Shown: positions 10,896 through 22,005, counted from the first letter of the stretch. The stretch: DNA of 64,000 nucleotides from Steromphala cineraria (GCA_916613615.1 OU744721.1:70623060-70687059); one strand, 5' to 3'. A program made the numbers and translations. The notes: generated by a model from the letters alone, not told the origin.

Positions 10896-13838
10896 CTATT
10901 CATCGTGAAGTCGGTTGTCAGATAGGTTGGGTGAAGGTACTCTGTAACATTTAGAGGATTTAACTCTGTATGATGAGTTACGTAGTTGCGAACCGACACA
11001 TTTTCTAACGTTACACCAATCGCCTTCAATAGATACCACAATGTAACGGTTTCTGGCACATGTCTTATTTCTGTCTCCATTAAGGTACACGATATCACCT
11101 ACCATGAGGACTGTCTTTGGTAGACGTTGTCGACCGGACGCCTTGGAAATTTCACTCGGCTGTTGGTTGGCTAGACGGTTTTCGTGACGTCTAGTGATTA
11201 ACTGACGGTCGAACCCAGGAAGCTGCTTGTTGGTGAATTGATCACGTTGCATCAACATTTCCCTCGCCGACATTCCGCTGGACCGCACACGGGTATTCAA
11301 CCTAGCGACAACGGTTGCTAGGGATGTTGCAGTCACAGGGCCACGAACCGGGTTTTGGCGCAGTATCTCACCTTCCAATTCCTGAATGGCCTTTTCCGCA
11401 ACTGGGTTTTTGTTGACGTTTTTCACCCTTCCAATTTCAAGAGTGATCCTGTTCTTTCGAAGAGTCTCGTCATTCTGTATGGAGATGAATCCTTGAGCAG
11501 GGTCTGTTCGAACGACAGCATGTGGGCCGTCTAAGGGACGGCCGTCTAAGGGACAGAGCTCGAGGCACAGGTTGATAAGTGAGTCTCTGAGGGTAGTGCC
11601 CTTCTCATCCGGGATGATGCAGGCTAGTGTATAAGAGGTGACACATTCTCGTACGACGAGTATTGCTTGGCGCTCTCTTTGCATGACATCAGCGAAAAAT
11701 GAATATCCGACTCCCTCAGGAGCGTCTGAAGTTGTCTGTTCAACAGCATGGTGATGGGTGCTCTTAAGTGCCTGGCATTGATGACATGAAGAGCATGTAG
11801 TCTCTATACACTTATCAAGGTCAAGAGCAAACAGGTATCGGTGACAGACCTGTTTCATTTGGTAAGTAGAGGGATGGTCAAGTTGGATGTGGAGTGATGT
11901 CACAAGTCCGTGAATCAAGGAGCGGGGAACCACAATGCGTTCTTTGACTGGACACAAAGGTTCGGATCTTTGGACGACTAGCAGACCGTCCTTAGCAATG
12001 GTGACGGCGTTGAGGTATCTTTTCAAGTCTTTCACTTTGGTAAGTTTCTTGGAAGGACGGGTACCCTGTAGAAGATGGGCTCGTGTCCTCCTGAGGTCAG
12101 CACATTCTTCTTGTGCAGTGCGCCAAGTTGATCTACTAGTGAACGGGAGGCGTGTAGTTCCATTCAGAACATCATGGATGGAAAACTGTCTCACGACACA
12201 ATCTTCTATCCTTTGGATGAAGGAGCAAACCTGGCATGACTGGTCTTCACACTCAGGTGGGTTGCGACTTGCGAAGTCAGACAAGGTATTGGCGACACCG
12301 GCAAGATGCTGGACTCTAGCTTGGTAATGACTGACTGTAGACAAGTAGGTGGAAACTCTAGGACTGGCTGAGAATTCACCCCGACACAATTTTTCATAGG
12401 CTAGGACACATGGTCGGCTGTCTGTAAGGATACATGCTTTGTATTTAGATTCTATGATAAAGGGGCCGAAGTGTTTGGTTGCTGCCGCTATCGACAGAGC
12501 TTCAACCTCACATGGTAACCAGGTGACTTGTTGTTTACGGAGTTTCGCGCTGAAAAACTCTGCAACATGGACGGATTTGTCACGAGTGATGTACAAGGTT
12601 GCCCCAATACCAGGTTTCTTCACGGCTCCATCTGTCACGATCCACAGTTGGTCATCTGTGCGTGGTAATACGACAGGTTTGGTTGTTGCAAGTCCTTTTT
12701 GTACATTTTTGAAGGCGTCAAGCAGGGTGTCAGACCAAGTTAGTTTATCCTTAGATGAACCGCCAGCTATTGCTTCATCCAGTGGGGCGATGTAGCTGGA
12801 ACATCCTGGGATTACCCGTGCTAAGACCTTGTATGCTCCAATGAATGATCGAAGGCCGTAAACCGTGTCAGGTGGTGAACAGGTGGCAAGAGTGGCAATG
12901 CGATGAGGTGTAGCTTTTATAGTTCCTTGGGTCCACTGCCAGCCCAATATGGTTGTAGACTTTGGTACGATGCAAGTTTTCTTGGCAGACAACTTCAGAC
13001 TGTTGAATTGAAGAGTTTGGAGAACCCTTTTCCATACGGCGAGCAGTTCTTCGAGACTGTTGGCTCCACAGTAGAGGTCGTCGGCTAACTTGGCAACAGA
13101 GCCTTCTTGAAGAAGATCGCCGAAGACACGACTCATCAGTTCTTCCAAGGCAGTTTCAGATCCCGGCATTCCCATTGCAGATCTTGCGTATACTCTCACC
13201 CAACGGAAAGGTGTAACGACGCCGCAATATTTCATGGACTCCTTTGCAAGGGGAATCTGGTAGAAAGCACTACTCAGATCCGTGGTTATCAAATATTTCC
13301 ATTGGCCAATTTGACGTAGGGTGGAGTTCACATCTGGCATAAGTGACGGCTGGGGCTTGCTGTAGCGGCCGACATCCGAGAACGCTGTGACGAGACGGAA
13401 CTTCCCATTTGGTTTCTTAACCAAGAAGGATGGATTCAGGTATTCGACTTGAACATTGACGTCTTCGGGTCGAACAAAGACATTTAACTCTTCTAGTTCG
13501 TTGAATTTCTGTTGTAATTCAATCAACTTGTCTTTATTGTACTGTCGGATTCTCCCTTTTCGTTGAGGTGGTTGTACTTTTCCCATATTGACATAAGCTT
13601 GGAAGGGTCCAGAAGCTCCATTATACCCGGTGATTTTAGGATCAAACACCTCGTCATATTCTCTGTTCAAAGATTCAAACCTGGACTTGAACTCTTTGGG
13701 GACCATGTTGTCCGGATCCACTGACACTTGTGAAGAGTGTGGAATACCTGTTTTGGGTGGATTAATCTTCGGCACGTTGACAGGTTCTGTGACCAGGGTA
13801 GTATCTTGTGTGGTGACGGAGCGGACCTGGCAGAAGTG
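10896..13838 (-). CDS. pol: Pol: reverse transcriptase, RNase H, integrase
   Basis: Open for 980 codons after the Gag stop. The numbering used here counts from the codon at 13773-13775 (GTG), about 22 codons inside. Reverse transcriptase spans roughly residues 100-330, with an aspartate in TTDLSSAFYQ (D166) and the catalytic pair in LADDLY (D232-D233). The usual aromatic residue before xDD is replaced by Leu. RNase H spans about 375-505, with D382 (VTDGA), E423/E425, D452 (TDSR) and D500 (LSDFASR). Integrase has a zinc finger HX4HX26CX2C (H629, H634, C661, C664) and a catalytic triad D696, D758, E794 with exactly 35 residues between the last two. A basic C-terminal module follows. The product would copy element RNA and insert the DNA. 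No AUG lies at the start of the frame, so expression from the Gag AUG by stop-codon readthrough, or loss of a formerly continuous frame, are the alternatives. Confidence 0.93.
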   Translation of the reverse strand, partial: HFCQVRSVTTQDTTLVTEPVNVPKINPPKTGIPHSSQVSVDPDNMVPKEFKSRFESLNREYDEVFDPKITGYNGASGPFQAYVNMGKVQPPQRKGRIRQYNKDKLIELQQKFNELEELNVFVRPEDVNVQVEYLNPSFLVKKPNGKFRLVTAFSDVGRYSKPQPSLMPDVNSTLRQIGQWKYLITTDLSSAFYQIPLAKESMKYCGVVTPFRWVRVYARSAMGMPGSETALEELMSRVFGDLLQEGSVAKLADDLYCGANSLEELLAVWKRVLQTLQFNSLKLSAKKTCIVPKSTTILGWQWTQGTIKATPHRIATLATCSPPDTVYGLRSFIGAYKVLARVIPGCSSYIAPLDEAIAGGSSKDKLTWSDTLLDAFKNVQKGLATTKPVVLPRTDDQLWIVTDGAVKKPGIGATLYITRDKSVHVAEFFSAKLRKQQVTWLPCEVEALSIAAATKHFGPFIIESKYKACILTDSRPCVLAYEKLCRGEFSASPRVSTYLSTVSHYQARVQHLAGVANTLSDFASRNPPECEDQSCQVCSFIQRIEDCVVRQFSIHDVLNGTTRLPFTSRSTWRTAQEECADLRRTRAHLLQGTRPSKKLTKVKDLKRYLNAVTIAKDGLLVVQRSEPLCPVKERIVVPRSLIHGLVTSLHIQLDHPSTYQMKQVCHRYLFALDLDKCIETTCSSCHQCQALKSTHHHAVEQTTSDAPEGVGYSFFADVMQRERQAILVVRECVTSYTLACIIPDEKGTTLRDSLINLCLELCPLDGRPLDGPHAVVRTDPAQGFISIQNDETLRKNRITLEIGRVKNVNKNPVAEKAIQELEGEILRQNPVRGPVTATSLATVVARLNTRVRSSGMSAREMLMQRDQFTNKQLPGFDRQLITRRHENRLANQQPSEISKASGRQRLPKTVLMVGDIVYLNGDRNKTCARNRYIVVSIEGDWCNVRKCVGSQLRNSSYRVKSSKCYRVPSPNLSDNRLHDE

Positions 13839-15266
13839 TTAGTGCTTCTTCAAAACTTGAGGCATGTCGGTCAAGTTTGGTACTCTGATCTTCCCGTTCA
13901 CACTTGATATGATATCGAGTTGAGGCCACTCTGGGGATAGAGTGGAGTTGATAGATCTTGTGTCCATGCGGGGCTCAACAGCGAAGGTCGCGTCACTTGT
14001 TGAGTAGTCTTCCAGGACAGGTAGTTCGATGTAGTCTCCCGGCCATATTGTTGTACTTTGGTTTGGGGCACGTAGAATGCAAGTGTGTCTGATGGAAGAC
14101 TTTGTCTGGGTAGCGCTGTGCTTTGGCGGGTAGGTATAAGTGGTACCGTCTGATAAAATGATTTGTGGCTTGGCTGGTCTTATCGTTACATCATTAATCT
14201 CCATGAAGGGGATGCCTGCTAAAACTTCAACATCAAGGTCTTCGACTACCAGTCCGTTGAAGAGGAAATCTTTTCCATCTCTGTTTAGGTGAATGTTAAC
14301 CTCGCCGACAACCTTCATAGGGGAAATACCGTCTGCTTGGTGAGCAGACTGCGTGCTGGGTTTGATGTCAACACCAAGAGAGGTAGCTGTAGACAGTCTC
14401 ATCATATTGCCCTCTGCGCCGCTGTCAAGGGTAAGCCGCACAGTGTTGTAATTGCTAAAGGTGTTCATCCATGGTGACGGACGTACGTGAACTCGCTTGG
14501 CAGAAACAGTCAGCTTTCCGCAAACTCCTTCCTCATCACTGGGATCTTCCTTGCAGAACTCGTCATCATCGTCTTCATTATCGAGGATGTTGGAGAATTG
14601 TCTCGCTTTCAACATGTACTTCTTATCCTGATCCGGCAGAAATCGGCATGCACTTAAGAAGTGAGTTTTGTTTTGACGGCCTGCAGCTGTACATAGGGGA
14701 CACATCTTCTTCTGCTTGTCTGTTTGTCTGGATTTCGGTCTGTTGGAGGGGTATTGACGTGTAATTGGTGTGGAGCGCATGACCCTGGCATCCTCTGAAG
14801 AGCGGATCTCTATGAGAAGTGAATCCAAAGCTTGTGATATCTCTGGTTTCAAAGAGGAAATTGTCCTGGTGCGCAGGTCGGTTGCATATCTCTGTTTGAC
14901 AAGTTTGGGTAGGTCTTGGTGAATAAGTCGCAGCCATGTCAGGATAATAAGATTTTCAAGAGATGGCGACATCTCCTCGTCTTCTTCTGGTAGTTGTCCA
15001 TGGTGACTTATCCCCCCTCCCTGTTTCAGTAGATTGTCTTCGGCAAAGGCCATCAGACGCTGGTATAGATCTTCCGGTCGTTCATCGCACTCAAGTTTAA
15101 AATCGACAAAATCGATGAAATGAGCCCCAGTGGATTGAAATCCAAAGTGTAGTCGTATGGCATGCCAAATGGAGTTCAGAGATGTGCTAGTTTTTATGAT
15201 AGTGTTTCGTGAAATAATAGGACAGAAATTGGCAATTTGTCCTAGCATTAGTTCTAATTGGTTCAT
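13839..15266 (-). CDS. gag: Gag-protease polyprotein
   Basis: 476 codons including the stop, starting at a true ATG at 15264-15266. The first 180 residues are helical and charged, as in a capsid-like Gag. A cysteine/histidine motif CX2CX9HX4C (residues about 189-207) resembles a stretched nucleic-acid-binding zinc knuckle. The canonical form has four residues, not nine, between the second Cys and His. An acidic run (EDDDDE) follows, and then a retropepsin-type site, LTLDSGAEGN (catalytic Asp about residue 281), with a downstream hydrophobic-Gly segment (VEVLAGIPFM). Protease at the end of Gag, in frame with Pol, suggests a Gag-PR-Pol precursor. Upstream of the ATG the frame is also open to the LTR edge, so a longer N-terminus cannot be excluded. 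Confidence 0.88.
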   Translation of the reverse strand: MNQLELMLGQIANFCPIISRNTIIKTSTSLNSIWHAIRLHFGFQSTGAHFIDFVDFKLECDERPEDLYQRLMAFAEDNLLKQGGGISHHGQLPEEDEEMSPSLENLIILTWLRLIHQDLPKLVKQRYATDLRTRTISSLKPEISQALDSLLIEIRSSEDARVMRSTPITRQYPSNRPKSRQTDKQKKMCPLCTAAGRQNKTHFLSACRFLPDQDKKYMLKARQFSNILDNEDDDDEFCKEDPSDEEGVCGKLTVSAKRVHVRPSPWMNTFSNYNTVRLTLDSGAEGNMMRLSTATSLGVDIKPSTQSAHQADGISPMKVVGEVNIHLNRDGKDFLFNGLVVEDLDVEVLAGIPFMEINDVTIRPAKPQIILSDGTTYTYPPKHSATQTKSSIRHTCILRAPNQSTTIWPGDYIELPVLEDYSTSDATFAVEPRMDTRSINSTLSPEWPQLDIISSVNGKIRVPNLTDMPQVLKKH

Positions 15267-15370
15267 TTCAGATACAATTTGGCTATCTGACCTGTGTGAC
15301 CTTGCGATCGAGTGACTGACACAATAATGATGAAAAAGTTCGTTAGATTCGGTAAACGAAGGTTCGTAGA

Positions 15371-15381
15371 CGCTGCCACCA
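15371..15381 (-). promoter_or_regulatory. Primer-binding site, tRNA-Leu-like
   Basis: Directly downstream of the 5' LTR the minus strand reads TGGTGGCAGCG. This is the complement of CCA plus the discriminator base and acceptor stem (CGCTGCC) typical of animal leucine tRNAs. Complementarity stops after 11 bases, so the pairing is short. The site defines the inner LTR border at 15382. Confidence 0.7.
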
Positions 15382-15609
15382 CGCCACTAAGGTAAATTGG
15401 TCATTACTATACTAGTCACAAACCATCCACATTTCACAGGACACTGAAATCTTCTTGAGAAACTTTATTCCAACCGTACACAACGTGGGAGGAGAGCAAG
15501 GACAAACGAGAGCGACGCAAAGGGGAGTGACTCTATCTTCCCACACTAGCTGTTACACAAAGGGGCGTAACTCTGTACGCTATAACACTATTGTGCTCAT
15601 GCACTGGCG
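15382..15609 (-). repeat. 5' LTR of the retrotransposon
   Basis: Partner of 9697-9924, collinear over 228 bp. Followed on the plus-strand side by unrelated host sequence (ATATGACATT), which marks the outer border. Confidence 0.93.
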
Positions 15610-17934
15610 ATATGACATTTGATAACACATGGCATAATTATGCCGTTGTTTGTTTATCTAAATTTGGCATTATTGTATTTTGTGATTAGTATTATACGAT
15701 TTAGCACATTATTTCTACGTATATCCAAATAAAATACCTGTAAATATTTCATTTAAAGAAGTCTCTATTGATTTGAATAATCCATGGACCAATCACTGAA
15801 AAGAGATTCATTTGGTAGATCAACGGTTAATTAAGAAGGACATTATTTCTACTGACGTCATATGAGTTACAAGTTACAAAAGATGTTTGTACTTGAAAGT
15901 AATACATATATTTTCAATGAATTCAGTCACTTCCCAAATAGCTAGAGCAATTCATAAAATGTTGATCGAGCCCTTGTTCCAAATAGCCCTGTATGTGGGT
16001 TAGAATGGGAGACGCCTGATTGAATGCCATCAACGTTATTTGTGCAATCAGCGACGCTGTCCTAAAATCACCATATTGGTTACAAATTCATGGCAAAGGC
16101 ATTATCACATGAACCACCCCTTTCATGCGAGAAGTGGTGTAATTTCCTTTAAACAGTTCAAATGGAACGTGGTGCAATTGTTTTTGCCAGGGGAAACTGC
16201 CGCGAACCACTGATTGGTCCAATTCTAATCTTAATAAATTTAGATCAACATGTTATATATTAGGTCATCCTTTGAGGATAAGATTGACCAGTGTGAGAGG
16301 TTTATTAGATTTTTAAAGTTTAATCGTTGTTGTGATTACGATAGACTGTGTAAACAGGAGAGTATATCTAATTTCAGAATACTTACGTCAAAACATAACA
16401 AAACCTAAAACTATAACATTATAATAGCGTTTGATAAATCAGACATTTGCATAGATATAAAAGACTCATTAGTTTTGTAGTCAATAAAACTCGTCGTTAT
16501 ATCTTTTATTTTGCAAAATATATATTAAGTTGAAAACACATTTTTCTGTAGTGGGGAGAGCACTTTCAAAAGTGATTTTTTTCTCATCAAAGATGTGTTG
16601 AGCGTCATAAAGTCACAAGAACCATGTTGCTTGCTGGGAAAATGGTATATTCTTCGCAACACGAGTGTCCTCTTATTAAAAGTGTTGAATTTATTCTTTC
16701 AACAATTGTGTAAAATATCCTAAGCTGACTTGACCATAGACAATAGACTAGCTTTAAAATATATTTCAGAACAATTATGTTCATATCATAACATGAGTTG
16801 ATGCAAATATTGACTATCAAGACATGCCATTTTACTGTATCTGAATACACGAGTTGTCTTTGTAAAATGTTGAAAGTTTTTAAAGAGTCTATGGCGTTTT
16901 GACTTAAACAGTTGTATAGTAAGTGCCTTTCAGACTGTCTATATCTAAATATATAAGTATTTCCGTTGGTGGCCTCAGACAACTTGCAGCTCAAATATTC
17001 CCAAACCACATACAAAGCAATTATATTTCCATTCACTTGTCACACACAATTCCATTTTCTGTCAACCCTGGATTTGCAAAATGGCATGTAGGAAATGCTT
17101 TGGTAACTTTATTCCTTAGTGTGTCTCGGTTGTAATGAACTGTCAATATATTTACTTACAAAATGCTCTTTGCTGTCAGTCTTTCTGTTCATAGACAAAT
17201 ATTTGATAACATACAACATCAGGATTTGTATAACATACTCAATCCACAATTTCGACATAAACTAGATACATGCGATTTCAACTTTCAAATGATTAAAAAA
17301 ATATAGTATATGCATCAAATGCGCAGAAAAATACATTCAATGCAAAAGCCAAAAGATGGAAACAACATTCCAGTTGATATTCCCCTCATTTTCTCAATAA
17401 TAAATATCAATACAACAAATGAAGTCGCTGATCCAACTACAACAATCATAGATTATTGCCAGTTTTAATGTTTTATCAATATATACACTTAAATCTCCTT
17501 TTAACATTTAAACAACTTAATTTAAAGCTCGGGTTTTAAAATTCATACAGCGATCATATTATACAACCTTAACCCAATATTTTGCATGTTCATGCAATGG
17601 CTGAGCAAAAAAACAATGTATTGCTTTAAGTGATTATAACAATGTAACAGACAGGCTCCACTGAAGCTAAATATATAACTCATTTTGATAATATCATAGT
17701 TCAAAAAAAGAAATAATCAATAACCTCTAAAGAATCTCAAGTACATATAATTAGATGTTCTCAGGTTTAAAAACAGGTACAACAATAAAGATTCAATAAC
17801 GCTAGAATGTACTTCTTCTTATCATGATCACGTAATGCCAGCAAAACCGATAAATATGCCAGCAAAACCGATAAAGATGACGATGTTGCAATGCTATGAC
17901 ATAACTACATAAACTGTCTGAGGTTAGTACAGAG
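15610..17934. other. Duplicon copy 2 resumed; no gene
   Basis: The block at about 15915-16235 is collinear with 33061-33365: 'AAATGTTGAT', 'GGGTTAGAATGGGA' against 'GGGTAGAATGGGA', 'TGACAAAGGCATT' against 'TGGCAAAGGCATT', then 'GTTTTTGCCAGGGGAAACTGCCG' against 'GTTTCCGCCAGTGGAAACTGCCG'. After removal of the 5.9-kb retrotransposon the spacing to the landmark (about 1 kb) matches that in copy 3. The remainder is AT-rich with no supported gene. A tandem 20-bp duplication (ATGCCAGCAAAACCGATAAA) lies near 17836-17876. Confidence 0.6.
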
Positions 17935-18266
17935 TACAGAGTTCAGTGGACGCATTACCTTATCGTGGTGTGGTGGTTTGTGTGCTTCGACGACCCCGAG
18001 AGCTATGCCAGCTGGAGCTAACATGCTCCTGGTAGGGTCACCCAAGCTGGACAGGTCGACGGGTAGAAGCCAGACCAAAGTTGAGTCCTTCTAAAACCTG
18101 CTTTCTATCTCTTACTATGCCTTTCTTCCGTCTTTTCCCTCAACCTTTCGATCCCTTTCTCCCTGATCTGTCTACTCTCTTTTCGATGGCAACATCCACG
18201 TGTTTAATAACTGAAATATTGTTCAAAACACGTAAAACACCATCTCACTCACTCAGTGTTCAGAGA
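17935..18266 (+). mobile_element. Short retroposon: LINE-like 5' head joined to a mollusc-type tail
   Basis: The GC-richer head (about 17950-18070, with GTGGTTTGTGTGCTTCGACG and CTCCTGGTAGGGTCACCCAAG) resembles the conserved 5' leader found in several animal non-LTR retrotransposons. The 3' end reads AACTGAAATATTGTTCAAAA followed by CTCACTCACTCA, the same tail type as the short insertions at 55155 and 56569. No reverse transcriptase is present, so it would be non-autonomous or internally deleted. GTTCAG near both ends may be a target duplication. Family identity is from memory and not verified. Confidence 0.55.
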
Positions 18267-19538
18267 TGAACATGATTCATAAAGTGTTATTGAAAGTGAC
18301 TTTAGATAATATACATTATCTCACCTAAACTCACTCGTGTCTTCTGACATAAAAAATAGTAACACTTAATGGTCAATATCGATATATGAAAATATCCCCG
18401 GGAAGACTTTGTAATTTTCATCAGATCGTATTGATATATGTAATATCATATCTTTTATGACATTCTCTATGTATATAACCCTAAGCCTTAAATGGTAGCC
18501 AAGGATATTTTTCATTGAATTTGTATGTCATCAATCGTTGTACACACACGAGTTCCATTCTAATCACATTTTGATGAAGCTTTACTTCAAAGCCGATAGA
18601 CACTGATTTGATATGAAAGGAGATTTGGATATTGTAGGAACAGACACCAGGAGAATCAAACCAGTTTAATAAAGATCTTTTTGGTGCCAAGATAATATTT
18701 AATCAACTGTTCTAGTATATGCCCAGATAGTTGACCTTTTCAATGATACCTTTTATTAGTGTTGCCATTGGGGATAAACGGATTCGTTATACACTTGCCT
18801 AATGCAGAATGGCTTAACCCTGCCAAACTCGCACAATGGTGTAATCTCTCTCATCATCTGTCTCAAGAAATCGAGATGACGTGGTTATGGTGTTGTAGAG
18901 AAAATAGTATAGATGAGTTTGTATACTTTTACACAATGTTAGATTTTCTGTAAGAAAAAGTATTACTAGCTTAAAGATAACAGCATAAGCTTTAACAAAA
19001 TATGTCCCGGAGTTATATTTCTGGTGCAAAGAACCTTTAGGTTTTCTCATCTGTATGTCGATATTGAACATTTAGATCTCATATGCTTGAAATTTACAGT
19101 GTATCAAATATTGATTTAAATAGCTGTGTAATTAGCAATAGTAATCTTAATTTACTCTTTGAGATATAACATCATGTAGAAATTGTAATACCAAGGAAAT
19201 ATACATATTTTTACATCTACTAGAAAATATTTAAAATCTGTCATAAATAAAAGAAAGTTAAAATTAAAAAATTCAACTTGTTTGTAAGTAACTGAAGCGC
19301 GGTGCCTGAACCATGTTTAGAAAGTTTGCCATTATTGAACAAGGAACACTTATTTTCATTTTTATACCAATTGTACACGAACAATGTACATGTACAGTGA
19401 TAGGAATGCGTTTGATAAAATACAACATGGAGGATATTTAGGGGTAGGAGCTAACTATGAACTGAAATTTTGAACACATATTTGTATTTTCTTTATTTCA
19501 TGGCCCTGGTTGTGTGTATTGCATGTTGTATAAAACCA
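18267..19538. other. Non-coding duplicon interior (copy 2)
   Basis: 18520-18815 is a diverged counterpart of 7030-7350 (shared GATAGTTGACCTTTT and the following 60 bp). Otherwise AT-rich. Short open frames here have no domain and no conservation. Confidence 0.5.
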
Positions 19539-19722
19539 GGGGCGGTATTTATCAAACAAAACTTCAAAATTTTAGTTGTTACTAAAGTTTTTTTTATTTA
19601 CTTAGCCAAGCCAAAAACATAGGTCAGTATTCACAAAGAGACAGAGCCAAAAACTTATGTCAGCGAGAGAAAACTAAGCCGATTTCATACGATGCGCGTG
19701 CATTGTTATTAGGGGAAATCCC

Positions 19723-22005
19723 ATGACGTATAACATCCAGTTTGAGGGAATTCCCCGTGTAATCAAAACAGACTACACTTCACGCAAAGTGTTAGAAAGT
19801 GAAAACAAGAAACAACATCCAAACTGGACCAAAGACGAGTGTCTGTTGCTGGCAGACAAAGCTAAGAAGACTGTATTGGAGGGCAAGTTTGGGCCGGGAA
19901 TCATAATTATCCTGACAAGGAAAAAAAATAATAATAAATTGAGGGATGATATTCAGTAATTTATCATATCACAATATTGCAGAAAGTAACAGAATAGTTA
20001 AATGCATTTCCATCAGCAAGGCATAAAATGACAGTTTGGAAACTGGCCTTTTAGGCTCTGCGTAGGAAGATGCACAAACATTGGCAACTGGTAAGATAGT
20101 ACAAATAATATATGTGCAATATATATATATAATACTGCAATGTACTAATGTTTTCATATTGACATTTCATTCTCTTTTCTGAGGTGAAACCTGTACTTCA
20201 AACAAATACGTATTTTCTCCGATTATTTTCAGACAAGATTCAATGTGCATATCTTCTCTGATAACTTTTAAAGATATCGGCAAAAGCAATCACATTTTAT
20301 CATTATTCAGTCATATAAGGGTCTTTATTAAATTGATCTAGTGTACTCTATTAGATAAATTGAATCCCATAATAAAAACAAACAATTATTGGGATGCTTA
20401 TCTATTAATGCTCACTTAGAGGGTTGCATGAAGTGCTTAAAGTACTTAGATCTATTTTTGTTTTGTTTTGTGTAAGTGAAATTTGAGTTGACATTTTTGT
20501 GTCCCTCATATATGGTAGAAATACATGACTTTCACTAAATGTAGGTGAACATTTTGTAAATGTTTTGAATTTGAGGTATTTAACAAATCTATTAAAAACA
20601 AAAATGCTCATTCCTAGTAAACTTCCACAACTTATGTTACTGAAAAATTCTCCCTTTTAGAATTATTTGTGTGGCTAAAACACAAAATATGATTTGCCAT
20701 CAGGAGGCGGACCAACACCCCAATGACTTGGTTCTGTGATCAAAGCTGTAGTTGATGTGGTGGGGAGAGATAATGTCATCCTGACCTGGATACCTGATTG
20801 GTTTGACTCAACGCTCTTCCAGTTCCATTTCATGGATGATGCAAATGACAAGTCACAAATATTCGTAAGATTAAAGTCATCATTAATTTGCAACATATTC
20901 TTTTATTTCATTTAAGTTGACATAGGCTATTGAAACAATTATGTAACACACACTGTGGTTTTTCAAAATGACATACAGATTGAAGTATATACAAGTTCTT
21001 TTTAAGAAATATATTTCACCTTAAAGGCTAATTCACATTTGAAGTGAAATTACAGTTTGTAATAATTAACGCTATCTTAACAATCATTACTAAGACACAA
21101 CTATTCTATATACATGATTTTGAAATGAGTCTGAATTAGAAAATTGTAATCCTCATTTCTCCATAGACAACCAACTATTAGTGATTATTCAAGTAATTGA
21201 ATATTGTTTTGTATAATAGTGAGATGTACAAGTTACATGAAAAGTGCCCAATTTGCCTTAAAACCTAAATACAATCATACAGTTTAACTTAACATTCACA
21301 TTCAAAAAAGACAAAATTGGGAAAATGTAACATTTGTAATTATGTGGTACAAGTTATAAGGATTAAAACTGAAGCTCTAAAAGGATACACATGTTTCTGT
21401 ATGATTTGACACATAGGCATACGAATAGCTATTTCTGATAATAAACAATAACTTCCCCAAACTAGAATCTAAACAAACCCCTTTTTTTCGTTTGAGAATT
21501 TGTTTCTTCATTCAGATACAATTATATTTTAGTTTCACTTATAGTCAAATAGTTTATTCTAATTGTTAATAACTGCTTCTCAATTGTCATAAATCTACAA
21601 GATAACAACGGTAATTGTGATCTTTCTTTTTAGCTTGAGTCCAACACTGACCCAGACAATAAGTCTTAGAGATCAAGCACAAGCGTCAGACACAATGAGG
21701 TATACAGTTAACATTTTAAATAGTACTATTTATTGAACTTCAAGTTGAAAGTTGTTGATACATACAAAACTAAAGTTGTTTGAGAGGCATTTTGGAAGTT
21801 GCGTAGATGTTCAGCAATTAGTTTCAATTCTATTTGTGTTAAATTAAAATAAAGTAATTAGAAACTCAAATTCAAAACAATATCTCCACGTTTTCAGCCT
21901 GAATCAAGTACCGACCTCTCAGGCCTTCCTCAGTCCCAGTGCCGCGGAAACCATCATACCTGCCATTCTCCCAGGAGACGGAGGCTCTGATGAAGGAAAC
22001 ACTTA
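19723..22005 (+). pseudogene. MYB/SANT-like DNA-binding protein of a Harbinger transposon (broken)
   Basis: The first frame (19723-19959, 78 codons) contains NWTKDECLLLADKAK, then VLEGKFGPGI, the signature of the MYB/SANT-like domain that accompanies Harbinger transposases and occurs in NAIF1-like proteins. A second piece at about 20682-20830 encodes SGGGPTP, an in-frame stop, then VVDVVGRDNVILTWIP, matching the 'GGGPPP...DIIG...GIP' stretch that follows the domain in that family. Weaker in-phase fragments lie near 21630-21700 and 21890-22005. The linking helix region is missing. The pieces could be exons of a decayed gene. In the intact element the product would bind the transposon ends and assist the transposase in the nucleus. 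Confidence 0.6.

Larger units (their letters stand above)
9697..15609 (-). mobile_element. Ty3/Gypsy-like LTR retrotransposon, full length
   Basis: Two direct LTRs of 228 bp flank an internal region read on the minus strand in the order Gag, aspartic protease, reverse transcriptase, RNase H, integrase. That order fits the Ty3/Gypsy group. A primer-binding site abuts the 5' LTR and a polypurine run abuts the 3' LTR. The LTRs differ at about 3 of 228 positions (9710, 9713, and one near 9775), so insertion is recent. Gag-protease, Pol and a C-terminal tail all lie in one frame, separated by a TAA (13839-13841) and a TAG (10896-10898). It sits inside duplicon copy 2. Flanking bases do not show a clean 4-6 bp target duplication. 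Confidence 0.95.

Noticed and set aside
11935..13842. Plus-strand open frames of 60-130 codons
   Set aside because: They are antisense shadows of the Pol and Gag coding regions, without domains.
9697..15609. Assignment of the LTR element to BEL/Pao
   Set aside because: The reverse transcriptase and RNase H motifs and the TTDLSSAFYQ box fit Ty3/Gypsy better, and BEL-type RT signatures were not seen.
9693..15613. TATA/ATAT flanks as a target duplication of the retrotransposon
   Set aside because: The flanking bases are not identical on the two sides. Only a 3-base ATA match exists, which is not significant.
18481..18690. 69-codon minus-strand frame in duplicon copy 2
   Set aside because: No similarity to the exon-like segments of the other copies and no counterpart frame at 7.0-7.3 kb.
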